This document shows positions 52,873-61,660 of a DNA stretch of 64,000 nt, one piece after another. The translations under genes were made by a program, and so were the position numbers. A model generated the notes under the pieces. It did no database searches, was not told the DNA's origin, and saw nothing but the letters and a program-made list of their open reading frames with translations. Source of the stretch: an uncultured Clostridia bacterium. GTDB taxonomy: Bacteria; Bacillota; Clostridia; Christensenellales; CAG-138. Each line of letters starts with the position of its first letter. The first letter of the stretch is position 1. The stretch is from positions 62,001 through 126,000 of the forward strand of contig CALVWJ010000005.1 of assembly GCA_944366945.1 (NCBI GenBank), written 5' to 3'.

Positions 52873-53340
52873 TCAACCGTTTTCCGTTCCCGCCGTGGTA
52901 CCTTCCGGCGTGCTCTGCGCGTTGAACGGCAGAAGCGTGCCATCCGCCTGTGCGTAGACTTCCGTGGTGTTATCGCCCGCGCCTTCCAGCATCAGATGGT
53001 ACATCTGCTTATCCATATAAGTTGCATATACTGCGCTTTTGATGGTTGCCTCGGGATATTTCTCCTTCACTGCGTTGGTAACCTTTTCCGGCAGGCTGCT
53101 GACCTCCACGGTCTCGCCTTCTTTAAAACCTTCGATGGTGTTGTCCACTCCATCGGTTGTCTCCGGTCCCATCGTTGGGGAAATAGCAATCGTGGGATCT
53201 ACCACGGGGCTTGCCGTCGGCTTCACGGTAGTGCTCGGTTTCACCGTGGGCGTAGGCGTAACGTCGCCGCTGTTGCAGCCGGCGCCGAGCAAAAGCAACG
53301 CGCAGAGCAATACGGCCAAAATCATACCATGTTGTTTCAT
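52873..53340 (-). CDS. PepSY-like lipoprotein
   Basis: A 155-residue exported lipoprotein. Residues 1-22 form a signal with lipobox LLGAGC (Cys22). A proline/threonine linker (residues 27-60) precedes a PepSY-like domain (LPEKVTNAVKEKYPEATIKS, then YHLMLEG and a final DGTLLPF). Such domains may inhibit proteases or sense peptides; no partner is adjacent. The start at 53340 follows AAGGAGG. The sequence after residue 140 is threonine-rich. Confidence 0.8.
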   Translation of the reverse strand: MKQHGMILAVLLCALLLLGAGCNSGDVTPTPTVKPSTTVKPTASPVVDPTIAISPTMGPETTDGVDNTIEGFKEGETVEVSSLPEKVTNAVKEKYPEATIKSAVYATYMDKQMYHLMLEGAGDNTTEVYAQADGTLLPFNAQSTPEGTTAGTENG

Positions 53341-53459
53341 ACTGTGCCTCCTTGTTGATTCCGGCGTGCGCCGGCTCTTTTCTGCGGTTAGTATTCCCAA
53401 CGCAGCGCGCAGTATACCATCATATGCACTGTACAATACAACGCGCTTGCGTGAAGGTG

Positions 53460-53488
53460 TTGCGCCTGTTTTTTCAATATGGTATGCT
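53460..53488 (+). promoter_or_regulatory. Promoter of the cyclodeaminase-like gene
   Basis: TTGCGC, a 17-base spacer and TATGCT with TGG before the minus-10, 57 bases before the ATG. Confidence 0.55.
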
Positions 53489-53544
53489 ATGGAACGTATT
53501 CAATCCGCAAAAAATATGATTTTGCCAAAACAGGGGGAGTTTTG

Positions 53545-54636
53545 ATGAGTTTTACGCTGCGCGCTTATGCGTCGCCAGATTTTTCCAAAAAACAGTTTGT
53601 GGATGCGCCGGAATCCGTTTGGATGCCTGCCCCAGCAGATCAAGTCGCCCCGGAAGGGTTCCACGCGATGAGCATCTATCCGGAATATTTCAAAATCGGC
53701 GGCACCTGGATGCTGGCCCGCGAAAGCAGGATGGACTGCGTGCCCGTGTTTGAATATGGCGAAATCGCTGTGCGGGAAATCCGCACGTTGCGCCGCGGGG
53801 ACCTTGTTGCCGTTGGGCGCACGGAAAACGGGGAAGACGGCATTTTTGTTCACCCGAACGGTTTTCAAGAAACCCGCACCCACAACGAAGTGTTTTCCTT
53901 CCGGCAGGGCCGCTCCCGCGAAACCGCTTTCTCCCGGGACTACGATGAGCTTTACGGTCTGCTTAGGCATGAGCGGGAACATGGGAAAATCGTTTGGGTG
54001 ATGGGCCCGGCTTTTGCGTTTGATTACGACGCACGCAACGCGTTTTCGCTGCTGATTGCAAATGGCTATGTGCACGCCTTGCTGGCAGGCAACGCGCTCG
54101 CAACGCATGACCTTGAAGCGGCGTATCTCAAAACCGCGCTCGGTCAAGATATTTACACGCAGGAATCCCGCCCCAACGGCCATTACAATCACCTTGATAC
54201 GATCAACCGCGCGCAGTATCACGGCAGCATCGCCGCGTTTATTGAGCGCGAGGGCCTCTCGGACGGCATTATGTACCAATGCGAAAAACACGGCGTTCCC
54301 TATGTGCTCGCAGGTTCCATTCGGGATGATGGGCCGCTCCCCGGCGTGATCCGCGATACCTATGTGGCGCAAGACCACATGCGCGCGCAGGCGCGCGAGG
54401 CTACAACGGTGATTTGCATGGCCAGCATGCTGCACTCCATTGCTACCGGCAACATGACCCCAACCTACCGCGTGCTGGCCGATGGTACCGTGCGCCAGGT
54501 GTATTTCTACTGCGTTGACATCGCGGAGTTCGTGGTCAACAAGCTGACCGACCGCGGCAGTCTGGCGGCGCGTGGCATTGTGACCAACGTGCAGGACTTC
54601 ATCGTTACGCTCACCAAGGGGCTCGGGCTGCAATAG
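53545..54636 (+). CDS. Ornithine cyclodeaminase, archaeal/ArgZ C-terminal type
   Basis: A 363-residue protein resembling the TIGR00300/LOR-SDH-like family that includes archaeal ornithine cyclodeaminase and the C-terminal half of cyanobacterial ArgZ/AgrE. Landmarks: GPAFAFDYDARNAFSLLIANGYV, HALLAGNALATHDLEAAYL, HYNHLDTINRA, GIMYQCEKHGVPYVLAGSIRDDGPLP, and late MLHSIATGNMTP and CVDIAEFVVNKLTDRGS. Ornithine to proline plus ammonia is the best-known reaction. No arginine-dihydrolase domain precedes it, so it is the stand-alone form. It starts seven bases after GGGGAG. No arginine genes are adjacent. Confidence 0.78.
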   Translation: MSFTLRAYASPDFSKKQFVDAPESVWMPAPADQVAPEGFHAMSIYPEYFKIGGTWMLARESRMDCVPVFEYGEIAVREIRTLRRGDLVAVGRTENGEDGIFVHPNGFQETRTHNEVFSFRQGRSRETAFSRDYDELYGLLRHEREHGKIVWVMGPAFAFDYDARNAFSLLIANGYVHALLAGNALATHDLEAAYLKTALGQDIYTQESRPNGHYNHLDTINRAQYHGSIAAFIEREGLSDGIMYQCEKHGVPYVLAGSIRDDGPLPGVIRDTYVAQDHMRAQAREATTVICMASMLHSIATGNMTPTYRVLADGTVRQVYFYCVDIAEFVVNKLTDRGSLAARGIVTNVQDFIVTLTKGLGLQ

Positions 54637-55173
54637 CCAAGCCCAGGCGCAGCGCTTCTTCTTTTTTAAAATTGAAAGGTTCATTGCATGCAAGCGGCGC
54701 GCATTCTCTGCGCGCCGCTCGATCTTTTCAATTGCAACGGAAACGGGTTAAATTCAATATCGTGCGCTCTGCCGCAGATGGCTTTGCTGTATTGAAAGCA
54801 ACGTGCGTAAACGCGGCATCATCCACAGCCAGCCCGCTTTTTCCTTCCACCTGTTCCGCGTTTCAAGCAAGCGCGTCCTGGTGCGCGCAACAGCGCTAAA
54901 ATCCACCCCAAATCTTTCCAGGCACCTTAAACATGCGCGCACCGCAGCGGGCGCGCCCCATGCAAAAATGCCAAAGCAGCCCCTTGCAAGCGCCTATTGC
55001 ATTGGTGCGCTTCGTTTGCCCTTTTCAAGCCGCTGAAGGCGCACGCTTTCCAAAGGATAAAATGCAAAAGCGCATCCGTTTCCCACAGCTGCGCAATTTG
55101 TGGTATACTAAAACGGTTCCGGCCGTTTGCCGGAGCGGAGACCAAAGAAAAACACAGGAGTTAGCACAAAATC
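54637..55173. other. 537-bp spacer
   Basis: No gene supported. A promoter for the thioesterase is visible at the right end: TATACT preceded by TGG (55101-55109) with no good minus-35. Confidence 0.4.
55101..55109 (+). promoter_or_regulatory. Extended minus-10 for thioesterase gene
   Basis: TGG-TATACT about 65 bases before the ATG at 55174. Confidence 0.5.
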
Positions 55174-55671
55174 ATGCCCGAAATCCACAACAGCGTCCAG
55201 ATGCAAGAAAGCGTAGAGACATCGTTTGCCTTCCTCGCGCGCACATTGCCGGAAGCCATGCAGAGCCTGGCAAAGCCGCAGGTGATTGCATGCGATTATG
55301 AAGCCCGAACGCTCGAGCTGGCCTTTGAGATCCAACACTGGATGCGCAACCCGAAAGACATCCTTCACGGCGGCCTTGCCGCCATGATGCTCGACAGCAC
55401 CATGGGCATCCTCTCGCGTTGCTTTGCGCGCGGCGAAGGGATCACGCCCACCGTTGCTATGGAGGTTTCCTACCTGCTGCCGATTCCTGTCGGAACGCGG
55501 CTGCATATACGCGCGCGTGCAGCGCATGCCGGGCGTGCAATCAACAACATCCTGGCAGAAGGATGGGTGGAAGGTGCGCCAGGCAAGCTTGTTGTTACCG
55601 CTTCGGGTACATTTTATGCCGCAGGCGCGGCGGACGGAGCCGCGCAACATGCGCCTGCCGGTTTACGATAA
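55174..55671 (+). CDS. PaaI-type hotdog thioesterase
   Basis: A 165-residue protein with the hotdog fold: NPKDILHGGLAAMMLDSTMGILSR is the central helix with the catalytic-site HGG, and SYLLPIPVGTRLHIRARAAHAGRAI is the following strand pair. PaaI-type enzymes hydrolyse aromatic or fatty acyl-CoAs. AGGAG is found seven bases before the start. It is monocistronic. Confidence 0.85.
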   Translation: MPEIHNSVQMQESVETSFAFLARTLPEAMQSLAKPQVIACDYEARTLELAFEIQHWMRNPKDILHGGLAAMMLDSTMGILSRCFARGEGITPTVAMEVSYLLPIPVGTRLHIRARAAHAGRAINNILAEGWVEGAPGKLVVTASGTFYAAGAADGAAQHAPAGLR

Positions 55672-56035
55672 ATCAATTTATCGTATCGGTTTACTTCCGT
55701 ATTTTTTATCTTTTTTGCGTTGTGCTCCCCGCAAGTTGCATGCGAGGAGCATGCTTTCTGCACCAGTGCCGCCACGATCAAAAATGCATATACAGCGTAT
55801 CTCTGTTCTGTAAATTCCGTTTTATATTTATTCTTTTATTTTCAATATTTCATTCGTTTAATACGATTTCTTCAGTTATTTCTTCGTTGTTTTAACGTTT
55901 ATCTTCCGTTTGCGTAAAATGTCAAATCGTGTCGCAGCTCATCCTTTTATTTACAAAATAACCCATATTGCAAAAGGCAAATGCAAGCCCGTCGCTTCCT
56001 TTTTGCAGTGTTCATTGAAGGATCGCTGCATGCCC
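55672..56035. other. 364-bp AT-rich convergent spacer
   Basis: AT-rich sequence between the convergent thioesterase and chromate-transporter genes, without supported genes or a clear terminator. Confidence 0.4.
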
Positions 56036-56566
56036 TTAGCGTACCAAAACCAACCCGAGCACGGCAGAAACCGCGATCACCTTGGGCACGCTCCAGTTCC
56101 ATTTCAGCATAAGAGCACCGCCCACTACCGCGATCACAAGGCTCTGCCAGTGCAGCGCGCCAGACTGGATCACAGTCCCATCGAGAAGCGTCAGCATGAC
56201 TGCAAAAATAAGCCCCATGCATACCGGACGCACGCCATACAGGATATTTGTAAGCCCGCGGCTGTTGCGGAAACGTTCAAAGCATATGGCAACCATAAGC
56301 GTAAGCGTAAGCGTTGGCGCAAGCACGCCGAGGTTCGCCATAAGCGCGCCCGCAATGCCCGCCACGCGCATGCCGGCAAACGTGGCGCAGTTCATGCCCA
56401 ACGGGCCGGGCGTCATCTCTGCGATAGCGATGATATCGATGACCTGTTCCTGCGTCATCCAGCCGTGGGAAAGCATCTCCGCATTGATCACGGGCACCAT
56501 GGAAAGCCCGCCGAAACTGGAAAACCCAACCTTTAGAAACGAAAAAAACAGCTCAAGGAAGATCAT
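56036..56566 (-). CDS. Chromate transporter subunit (second half)
   Basis: A 176-residue CHR-family protein of about six membrane segments. SFLKVGFSSFGGLSMVPVI and EMTPGPLGMNCATFAG are CHR signatures. Two short CHR genes in tandem make one functional antiporter, replacing the single long ChrA. The start at 56566 is preferred to 56572 since AAGGAGG lies at nine bases instead of three. It overlaps the upstream partner by 14 bases. Confidence 0.86.
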   Translation of the reverse strand: MIFLELFFSFLKVGFSSFGGLSMVPVINAEMLSHGWMTQEQVIDIIAIAEMTPGPLGMNCATFAGMRVAGIAGALMANLGVLAPTLTLTLMVAICFERFRNSRGLTNILYGVRPVCMGLIFAVMLTLLDGTVIQSGALHWQSLVIAVVGGALMLKWNWSVPKVIAVSAVLGLVLVR

Positions 56567-57134
56567 TTTCATCGCCCTCCTTTTTGCGCATGCGCTCCTT
56601 CGCTTCCCCGATAAGCAGCCCAGCTACTACGCCAAGCAAGATGATGATGAAATTGTTTACGCCAAGGATGGAGAGCCCCGCCGCAAGCGCTGCCAGCACA
56701 TAGCCGATCCAGTCCTTGAGCGCGCCCTTTCTGAGCCGCAGCGCAGCGGAAAGGATGATCGGGATCACCGCCGCGCGCACGCCCGTAAGCGCACGCAGCA
56801 CATAGGGGTTGCTCCGGAATGCATCATACACAAGCGTCACGAGCGCAATAATCACCACGGAAGGGATCGTAATGCCCACCACCGCGGCAAGCGCGCCCGG
56901 GATCCCCGCCATGTGATAGCCGAAAATAAGGCTCGTATTGGCGATCATGATGCCCGGCAGCGAGCGCGCAACGGAGGTAAAGTCCAGAAGCTCCTCCTCG
57001 TTGATCCAATTGCGTTTCTCCACGAATTCCTGCTGCATCTGTGCAACGATGCTCCAGCCGCCTCCAAATGTGAAGCAGCCGATCTTGCAGAAAAACAACA
57101 AAATCTGCATTGCTTTTTTCCATTTTTCCATCAT
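56553..57134 (-). CDS. Chromate transporter subunit (first half)
   Basis: A 193-residue CHR protein with FFCKIGCFTFGGGWSIVAQM and ARSLPGIMIANTSLIFGYHMAG. It is the partner of the gene that overlaps its end. No ribosome binding site precedes ATG 57134 or 57131. Instead a minus-10 TATAAT (57141-57146) ends six bases before ATG, so the message may be leaderless. An alternative start is Met nine residues into the gene. Substrate may not be chromate in an anaerobe. Confidence 0.8.
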   Translation of the reverse strand: MMEKWKKAMQILLFFCKIGCFTFGGGWSIVAQMQQEFVEKRNWINEEELLDFTSVARSLPGIMIANTSLIFGYHMAGIPGALAAVVGITIPSVVIIALVTLVYDAFRSNPYVLRALTGVRAAVIPIILSAALRLRKGALKDWIGYVLAALAAGLSILGVNNFIIILLGVVAGLLIGEAKERMRKKEGDENDLP

Positions 57135-57300
57135 TTCATCATTATAGTACGCTTTTTGCACAAAGAAAACAGGGAATCTCTTTCCACGCCAATAAAAAAT
57201 GGCCCCTTTTTTTGCAAGAGAACATTTGCTTTTTGCCGCGGAATCGAGGATAATAGAGGCTGGCTTTAGCAAAGACGCAAAGGAGATGAGGTTGATCCCC

Positions 57301-57852
57301 ATGCACATCACAAACGCACAAAACGATATTGAATCCATCCTGTTCAGCGAAACCCAGCTTCGCAGCCGCGTGGCAGAGCTGGGCGCACAGCTCACCGCGG
57401 AATATGCGGACAAGCACCCCATCGTCGTATGCATCCTCAAAGGGGCTTCCTTCTTTTATGCAGATCTCTGCAGGATGATGCAATGCCATATCTCCATGGA
57501 TTTCATCGCCGTTTCCAGCTATGGCGCAGGGTCGCAATCCTCCGGCGTGGTGCGCATTCTCAAGGATCTTGATACCAGCATCACAGGCAGGCACGTGATC
57601 ATCGTGGAGGATATCATCGATTCCGGGCTCACGCTCAAGCACCTGCGCGAGCTGCTCTCTGCTCGCAAGCCGGCTTCCATCAAAACCGTATGCCTGCTGG
57701 ACAAGCACGAGCGCCACGACCCACACATCGCCGCGGATCTCTGCGGGTTCCGCATCCCGGACGCATTCGTTGTGGGCTACGGCCTGGACTATGCAGGCTA
57801 CTACCGCAACCTGCCGTATATCGGCGTGCTCAAGCGCGCGGCCTACGCTTAA
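57301..57852 (+). CDS. hpt: Hypoxanthine phosphoribosyltransferase
   Basis: A 183-residue phosphoribosyltransferase for hypoxanthine/guanine salvage. The PRPP motif is VIIVEDIIDSGLTL (about residues 101-114). ILKGASFFYADL is the conserved pyrophosphate loop region and DYAGYYRNLPYIGVL the C-terminal base-binding part. The start at 57301 has GATGAGG nine bases upstream; an earlier ATG at 57286 is closer to an AAAGGAG but with no spacing. A strong terminator follows. Confidence 0.94.
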   Translation: MHITNAQNDIESILFSETQLRSRVAELGAQLTAEYADKHPIVVCILKGASFFYADLCRMMQCHISMDFIAVSSYGAGSQSSGVVRILKDLDTSITGRHVIIVEDIIDSGLTLKHLRELLSARKPASIKTVCLLDKHERHDPHIAADLCGFRIPDAFVVGYGLDYAGYYRNLPYIGVLKRAAYA

Positions 57853-58202
57853 ACCGGCGCCTGCAGTTTGGGCGAATGGTCCAAAGGAAGCAATTTGAAA
57901 CGCTGGGATCATGATACCGCCCAGAAGAGAGAACAAAAAACAACGGGAATGCGGTCTTTCTGCCGCATTCCCGTTTTCTTGTGTTGACCATGAAACAGCC
58001 CTCGTTTGAAGCGCTGCATGGCTTCTGCCTGCCGCTGCGCACCCCGTAAAAACAGCGCGGCGGTTTTCCAGGGGAAATATCCTAAAATGGGTACAATGAG
58101 GAAATTACCCCCGCGTTTACCGCGCAAAGCAGTGCAACCCATGCGGCTCTATCTGCAAAGTGTTCCTTACGGATTGCAAGCGATCCTCCTGCTGGATATA
58201 CT
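57853..58202. other. 350-bp spacer with terminator
   Basis: Contains the hpt terminator and otherwise only short frames. The sequence just before 58203 lacks a clear promoter for the LytTR gene. Confidence 0.4.
57942..57979 (+). terminator. hpt terminator
   Basis: AACGGGAATGCGG pairs perfectly with CCGCATTCCCGTT around eight bases, followed by TTCTTGTG. The A-rich 5' side means it can also work on the minus strand. Confidence 0.8.
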
Positions 58203-58241
58203 ATGAAAATCAAGTTTGCAGCAAAGGAAGGAGGGGCCGGC

Positions 58242-58694
58242 TTGAAAATCAAACTGTCTGTTCGCCAGGCGCGTTATCAAGAAATCCAACAGGCGCTTTT
58301 GGAGCATGGCATAGAGATTGATGAAAACGCCGATTTGGTATTAAGCGATGCAGTCCATTCTATTGACAGCCTCCTGGTAAAAGACGTGGATACAAACGAG
58401 CGCATTTGCCTTCCCGTACATGAGATTGTCTCAATTGAATCTTTTGGGCACACCGTTGAAGTCTATACTGAGGACAAGGTCTACCAGGCAAAGGAGCGCC
58501 TATACAAAATCGAAAGCCTGCTTGATCCCGATAAGTTCTTGCGCATCAGCAATTCCGTTGTCATAGCGGCGAATCAAGTGAAATCCATTTCGCTGACGCT
58601 TTCCATGAAGTTTATCTTGACCCTGCAAAATGGGAAAAAGGTGGATGTAACGCGAAGCTATTATTATATTTTCAAAGAATTTTTTGGAATATAG
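58242..58694 (+). CDS. LytTR-family DNA-binding protein
   Basis: A 150-residue stand-alone LytTR regulator. Residues 1-50 are a short beta-alpha region (IKLSVRQARYQEIQQALLEHG). Residues 60-150 are the LytTR domain: IVSIESFGHTVEVYTEDKVYQ, LDPDKFLRISNSVVIAANQV, and the closing VDVTRSYYYIFKEFFGI. A TTG start at 58242 has GGAGG seven bases upstream; an in-frame ATG at 58203 has none. A membrane protein follows by 16 bases, the common clostridial regulator-membrane partner arrangement. Confidence 0.85.
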   Translation: MKIKLSVRQARYQEIQQALLEHGIEIDENADLVLSDAVHSIDSLLVKDVDTNERICLPVHEIVSIESFGHTVEVYTEDKVYQAKERLYKIESLLDPDKFLRISNSVVIAANQVKSISLTLSMKFILTLQNGKKVDVTRSYYYIFKEFFGI

Positions 58695-58710
58695 GATAGG
58701 AGGGGAGACC

Positions 58711-59379
58711 ATGGATATTTCTTTTATTTTTCTAAGTTTGCTTGCCGTTCTATGCGTTCTTTCGCTCATTTGCGCGGTTTACTTTTTTCTTTATAAACGG
58801 CATATCAACAAAGCGCTTGCAGCGCCGGAAGCGAAACACATGAAATTGGTCCCGCCTTATAAAATTTTGGTGGCGCTCGTACTTGCGTTCATTATAGTGG
58901 GCGTTTGCTTTGCCATAACGATGCTCCCCAGCATGAAACGGCTTTCCACCGTAAGCGATATTGAAAAGGATATCTGCAATTCTCAAAGCATCCGCGATGA
59001 CTGGAAGATCGAAGTGGCGCTCAATGATCGTATTGCTGCTGTTCTAGCGTATGACGCGCAAAGCAGCGAGCACGCATTTTCAATTTATGAGAACGACGAC
59101 CCGGCAAGAACCAATTATGTGTTCCGATATGGCGGAAAATCCACTTCAATCGAACGCAGCATACGGGTGTTTGAATTTGAGGGAGCAACGGCTTTTCTAT
59201 CGATGAACGCGTTGCACATAGCTGCCATCGTGTGCCATGATGGGACTCGCTATGTAGTTGATCCCAATATGCCATTTGTTCTTGTAATGCCAAGCAATGG
59301 CTTCGATGTTTATGACCAAAGTGGCAATCTGCTCGATCTGGCACAGGTTGCGTGGTACGAGCGGACCGAGCTCCAATAA
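58711..59379 (+). CDS. Membrane protein partner of LytTR regulator
   Basis: A 222-residue protein with two membrane segments (about residues 3-26 and 47-70) and an extracytoplasmic domain of 150 residues, mainly beta strands, unrecognised. GGAGGGGAG lies before the start, 16 bases after the LytTR stop, so the two are co-transcribed. In related operons the second gene encodes an inhibitor or sensor membrane protein; that role is inferred. Lower GC than neighbours. Confidence 0.65.
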   Translation: MDISFIFLSLLAVLCVLSLICAVYFFLYKRHINKALAAPEAKHMKLVPPYKILVALVLAFIIVGVCFAITMLPSMKRLSTVSDIEKDICNSQSIRDDWKIEVALNDRIAAVLAYDAQSSEHAFSIYENDDPARTNYVFRYGGKSTSIERSIRVFEFEGATAFLSMNALHIAAIVCHDGTRYVVDPNMPFVLVMPSNGFDVYDQSGNLLDLAQVAWYERTELQ

Positions 59380-59654
59380 GCATGCATGACGAGGCCGGTA
59401 TTTTCGCGTGCAGCATAGGGTATATCGTGCGCGCTGCGGTTGTGCCGTACGCTTGATAGCGCATTCGGGCAGATCATCCTCGCAAACAGCGTTCCCTTAA
59501 TCCGGGTTTGGCAAAAGCTTGCGTTTCGCTCCAAGCCGCCCGTTTGGGCGCCTTCGTGGGAATTCGGCTGTTGAACGCATGCCATTGGGCGCGCTGCCGG
59601 AAAACGCTGCACCGTTTTTGCGGGATTGCTACGCAGCCACAGGGAACGGCCGGG

Positions 59655-59681
59655 GAAGCCTTGCATAGCAAGGCTTCCCCG
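59655..59681. terminator. Hairpin in 59.4-60.3 kb spacer
   Basis: GGGGAAGCCTTG pairs perfectly with CAAGGCTTCCCC around CATAG-type bases, a 12-bp stem. The T tract on either side is weak. Confidence 0.45.
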
Positions 59682-60277
59682 GCTTTATCGCAGCTTCCAG
59701 AGAGGATTTGGGCAATTCACCCGGTGATGCCAAATTCTATAGCAGTAATCCCAAGCCAAGGAGATTTTCCCACAAGCTACTTGGATATTGGCTGCGGGGC
59801 TTGCCAAACCAATCCAGATCATGCGGGAAATCTTCCCTTTATGCAAAATCTTGCGGCGTTGCAGCAATTGCGGTGCTCCCATGCAAACGCCGTTGCAATT
59901 TAGCGATTTTATTTTGAATTCGGCAAAGATTTTTGCGCGCATGTGCCGTTGCACATGTTTTATTTCAGCTTCTATTTTTATTTCCAGAAAGTTTATACAC
60001 GAGTATGTACTCAGAAGGAACAACGCAGCAGCCAAATGGAAGCGCGCTTCTGGTATGGTGGTTCAAGCCGTTTCCTTCATTTTGTTCTCATTACATCGGT
60101 ATAAAGTCCAGCTTTGTAAAATTCAAAAAGCAACCGAAAAGAGACGCCGCTTTCGCTAAGATGGCGCTTTTTGTCCATGCGCACAAAGGATTCATCCATC
60201 GCAAAGCCAAAACGCAAGGCGTTGGCGTAGGGTTGTTCGTAAAGCAGCGAAGGCTGCCTCCGGCAGGTTTATAAAAA

Positions 60278-60292
60278 TAGGATAATATCCTA
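60278..60292. promoter_or_regulatory. Palindrome upstream of sigma factor gene
   Basis: TAGGATA-A-TATCCTA, perfect seven-base arms, 66 bp before the sigma start. Possible operator or part of the promoter. Confidence 0.4.
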
Positions 60293-60357
60293 AGATAGAT
60301 GTAGTATTGAGCATTCAAACCGTAGTATATCAACGAAGCGGGAAGGGAGGCGATGCG

Positions 60358-60918
60358 ATGATGGACGATGCAAAAATCATAGAACTGTTTTTTGAGCGTT
60401 CTGAACAGGCCATACGGGAGTTGGATATGAAATATGGAAAACTCTTCCGCAAAATTTCATACAGCATCCTAAACAGCAAGCAGGATGCGGAGGAATGCTT
60501 GAACGACGCCTACTTAGGCGCATGGAACGCCATCCCCCCGGCGGAGCCTAACCCCTTGCTCCCTTACATCGTGAAAATTGTTCGGAATACTTCACTTAAA
60601 GCCTATTGGAAAAAGGAAGCGGCAAAGCGAAGCGGGCGCTATACGATTGCCTTAGAAGAAATCGAAGCCTGTATCGCAGGCCAGAAAGCCGTTGAAGATG
60701 AAATGGAAGCCAGCGAGTTGGCCCGGATGATCGAAAGTTTTTTGGGCACGCTGTCCATCGAAAACCGCGTTATTTTCATGCGCCGCTATTGGTTTGCTGA
60801 CAGCTACAAGGACATAGCCGAACGCATTGGGCTTTCCGAGAAAAATATCTCCGTCCGGCTGACCCGCATTCGCGAGAAGATGAAGCAATACTTGATCGAA
60901 AGAGGGGTGTTCGTATGA
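60358..60918 (+). CDS. ECF-type RNA polymerase sigma factor
   Basis: A 186-residue sigma-70 family protein. Region 2 (residues 10-80) includes DAEECLNDAYLGAWNAIPP. Region 4 (residues 125-180) includes a helix-turn-helix SYKDIAERIGLSEKNISVRL. No region 1 or 3. GGAAGGGAGG lies seven bases before ATG 60358. Its stop overlaps the next gene (ATGA), a membrane protein expected to be its anti-sigma factor, so the pair likely forms a cell-surface signalling switch. Confidence 0.93.
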   Translation: MMDDAKIIELFFERSEQAIRELDMKYGKLFRKISYSILNSKQDAEECLNDAYLGAWNAIPPAEPNPLLPYIVKIVRNTSLKAYWKKEAAKRSGRYTIALEEIEACIAGQKAVEDEMEASELARMIESFLGTLSIENRVIFMRRYWFADSYKDIAERIGLSEKNISVRLTRIREKMKQYLIERGVFV

Positions 60919-61604
60919 ACGCAAAGAAGTTTTCTGACGCTATGAGCGAGCTTGACACCAAATACATTGATGAAGCTCTTAACTATAAAAAAAAGGCAAA
61001 TATGCCCAGTTGGATTAAGTGGGGCGCTATGGCAGCTTGCCTAATACTGATTGTTGGGGTTGTTTTTTGGAGCCCAACAAAGCACGATGGTAGGCATGTA
61101 ATTAATCCTGCACCGGAAATCAGTAGCGGGCTAAACCACCCAACAACGCACGATGGTAGGCGTGTAATTAGCAAATATCATACCAATCCGTCTGGCAGTT
61201 ATGCTGCCCCCTCTCCAGGCGAGGTAAACTTTGCAAGCGCAGTAAGAGAAGCCCGCGAGAAATATGAAGGAAAAGATGTTCGTTTTCTGCTGACTTTTTC
61301 CATCTTCAAAGATAACGGAGAGAAAACTGTAGAACTTTCAGAAGAAGAACGGATCGAGGAGTATCAACGGCTCGTTTCGCTGGGATATGAACTTTACACA
61401 GCAGAATGCTGGACTTATCAAGGGGAAGGAGAAAAGCTATACTACACTGTTGTTGTGGGCTATTTTACGGAAAGCGATCTATCTCTTTTTAGAGGCAACC
61501 CAGAATATGGTTATATGTTCGATTTTGTGACGAATGGAGATGGTTCCAGCATTTCTGTTGAAGAAACAGAAATTATTACAAACTTCCCAATCAATTATTC
61601 ATAA
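60915..61604 (+). CDS. Anti-sigma factor-like membrane protein
   Basis: A 229-residue protein: cytoplasmic N-terminus of about 35 residues (MNAKKFSDAMSELDTKYIDE, the sigma-binding part in such families), one membrane segment (35-52), then an extracellular domain of unknown fold. Overlap of four bases with the sigma gene indicates tight coupling. The region after the membrane segment has a 32-bp near-perfect direct repeat (period 66 bp), giving the repeated HDGR-x-VI motif. What it senses is unknown. Confidence 0.78.
   Translation: MNAKKFSDAMSELDTKYIDEALNYKKKANMPSWIKWGAMAACLILIVGVVFWSPTKHDGRHVINPAPEISSGLNHPTTHDGRRVISKYHTNPSGSYAAPSPGEVNFASAVREAREKYEGKDVRFLLTFSIFKDNGEKTVELSEEERIEEYQRLVSLGYELYTAECWTYQGEGEKLYYTVVVGYFTESDLSLFRGNPEYGYMFDFVTNGDGSSISVEETEIITNFPINYS
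61073..61170 (+). repeat. 32-bp direct repeat inside anti-sigma gene
   Basis: 61073-61104 and 61139-61170 match at 30 of 32 bases (core GCACGATGGTAGGC). The 66-base period keeps the frame and duplicates a 22-residue unit next to the membrane. Confidence 0.85.
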
Positions 61605-61625
61605 AAGGCTACAATAGCCACCCAC

Positions 61626-61660
61626 AAGCGACAGCCGGGAAATCGGCTGTCGCTTTTTTA
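61626..61660 (+). terminator. Terminator of the sigma/anti-sigma operon
   Basis: AAGCGACAGCCG pairs with CGGCTGTCGCTT around six bases, followed by TTTTTAT. Confidence 0.88.

Larger units (their letters stand above)
59380..60357. other. 980-bp spacer
   Basis: No supported gene. The left third has GC-rich spacer sequence ending in a hairpin (59655-59681). The middle (59890-60010) is AT-rich, and the right end holds a palindrome and the ribosome site of the sigma factor gene. Open frames of 110-120 codons on both strands lack ribosome sites and similarity. Confidence 0.4.

Noticed and set aside
59685..60159. Open frames of 110-123 codons on both strands in the 59.4-60.3 kb spacer
   Set aside because: No ribosome sites, overlapping on opposite strands, no recognisable motifs.
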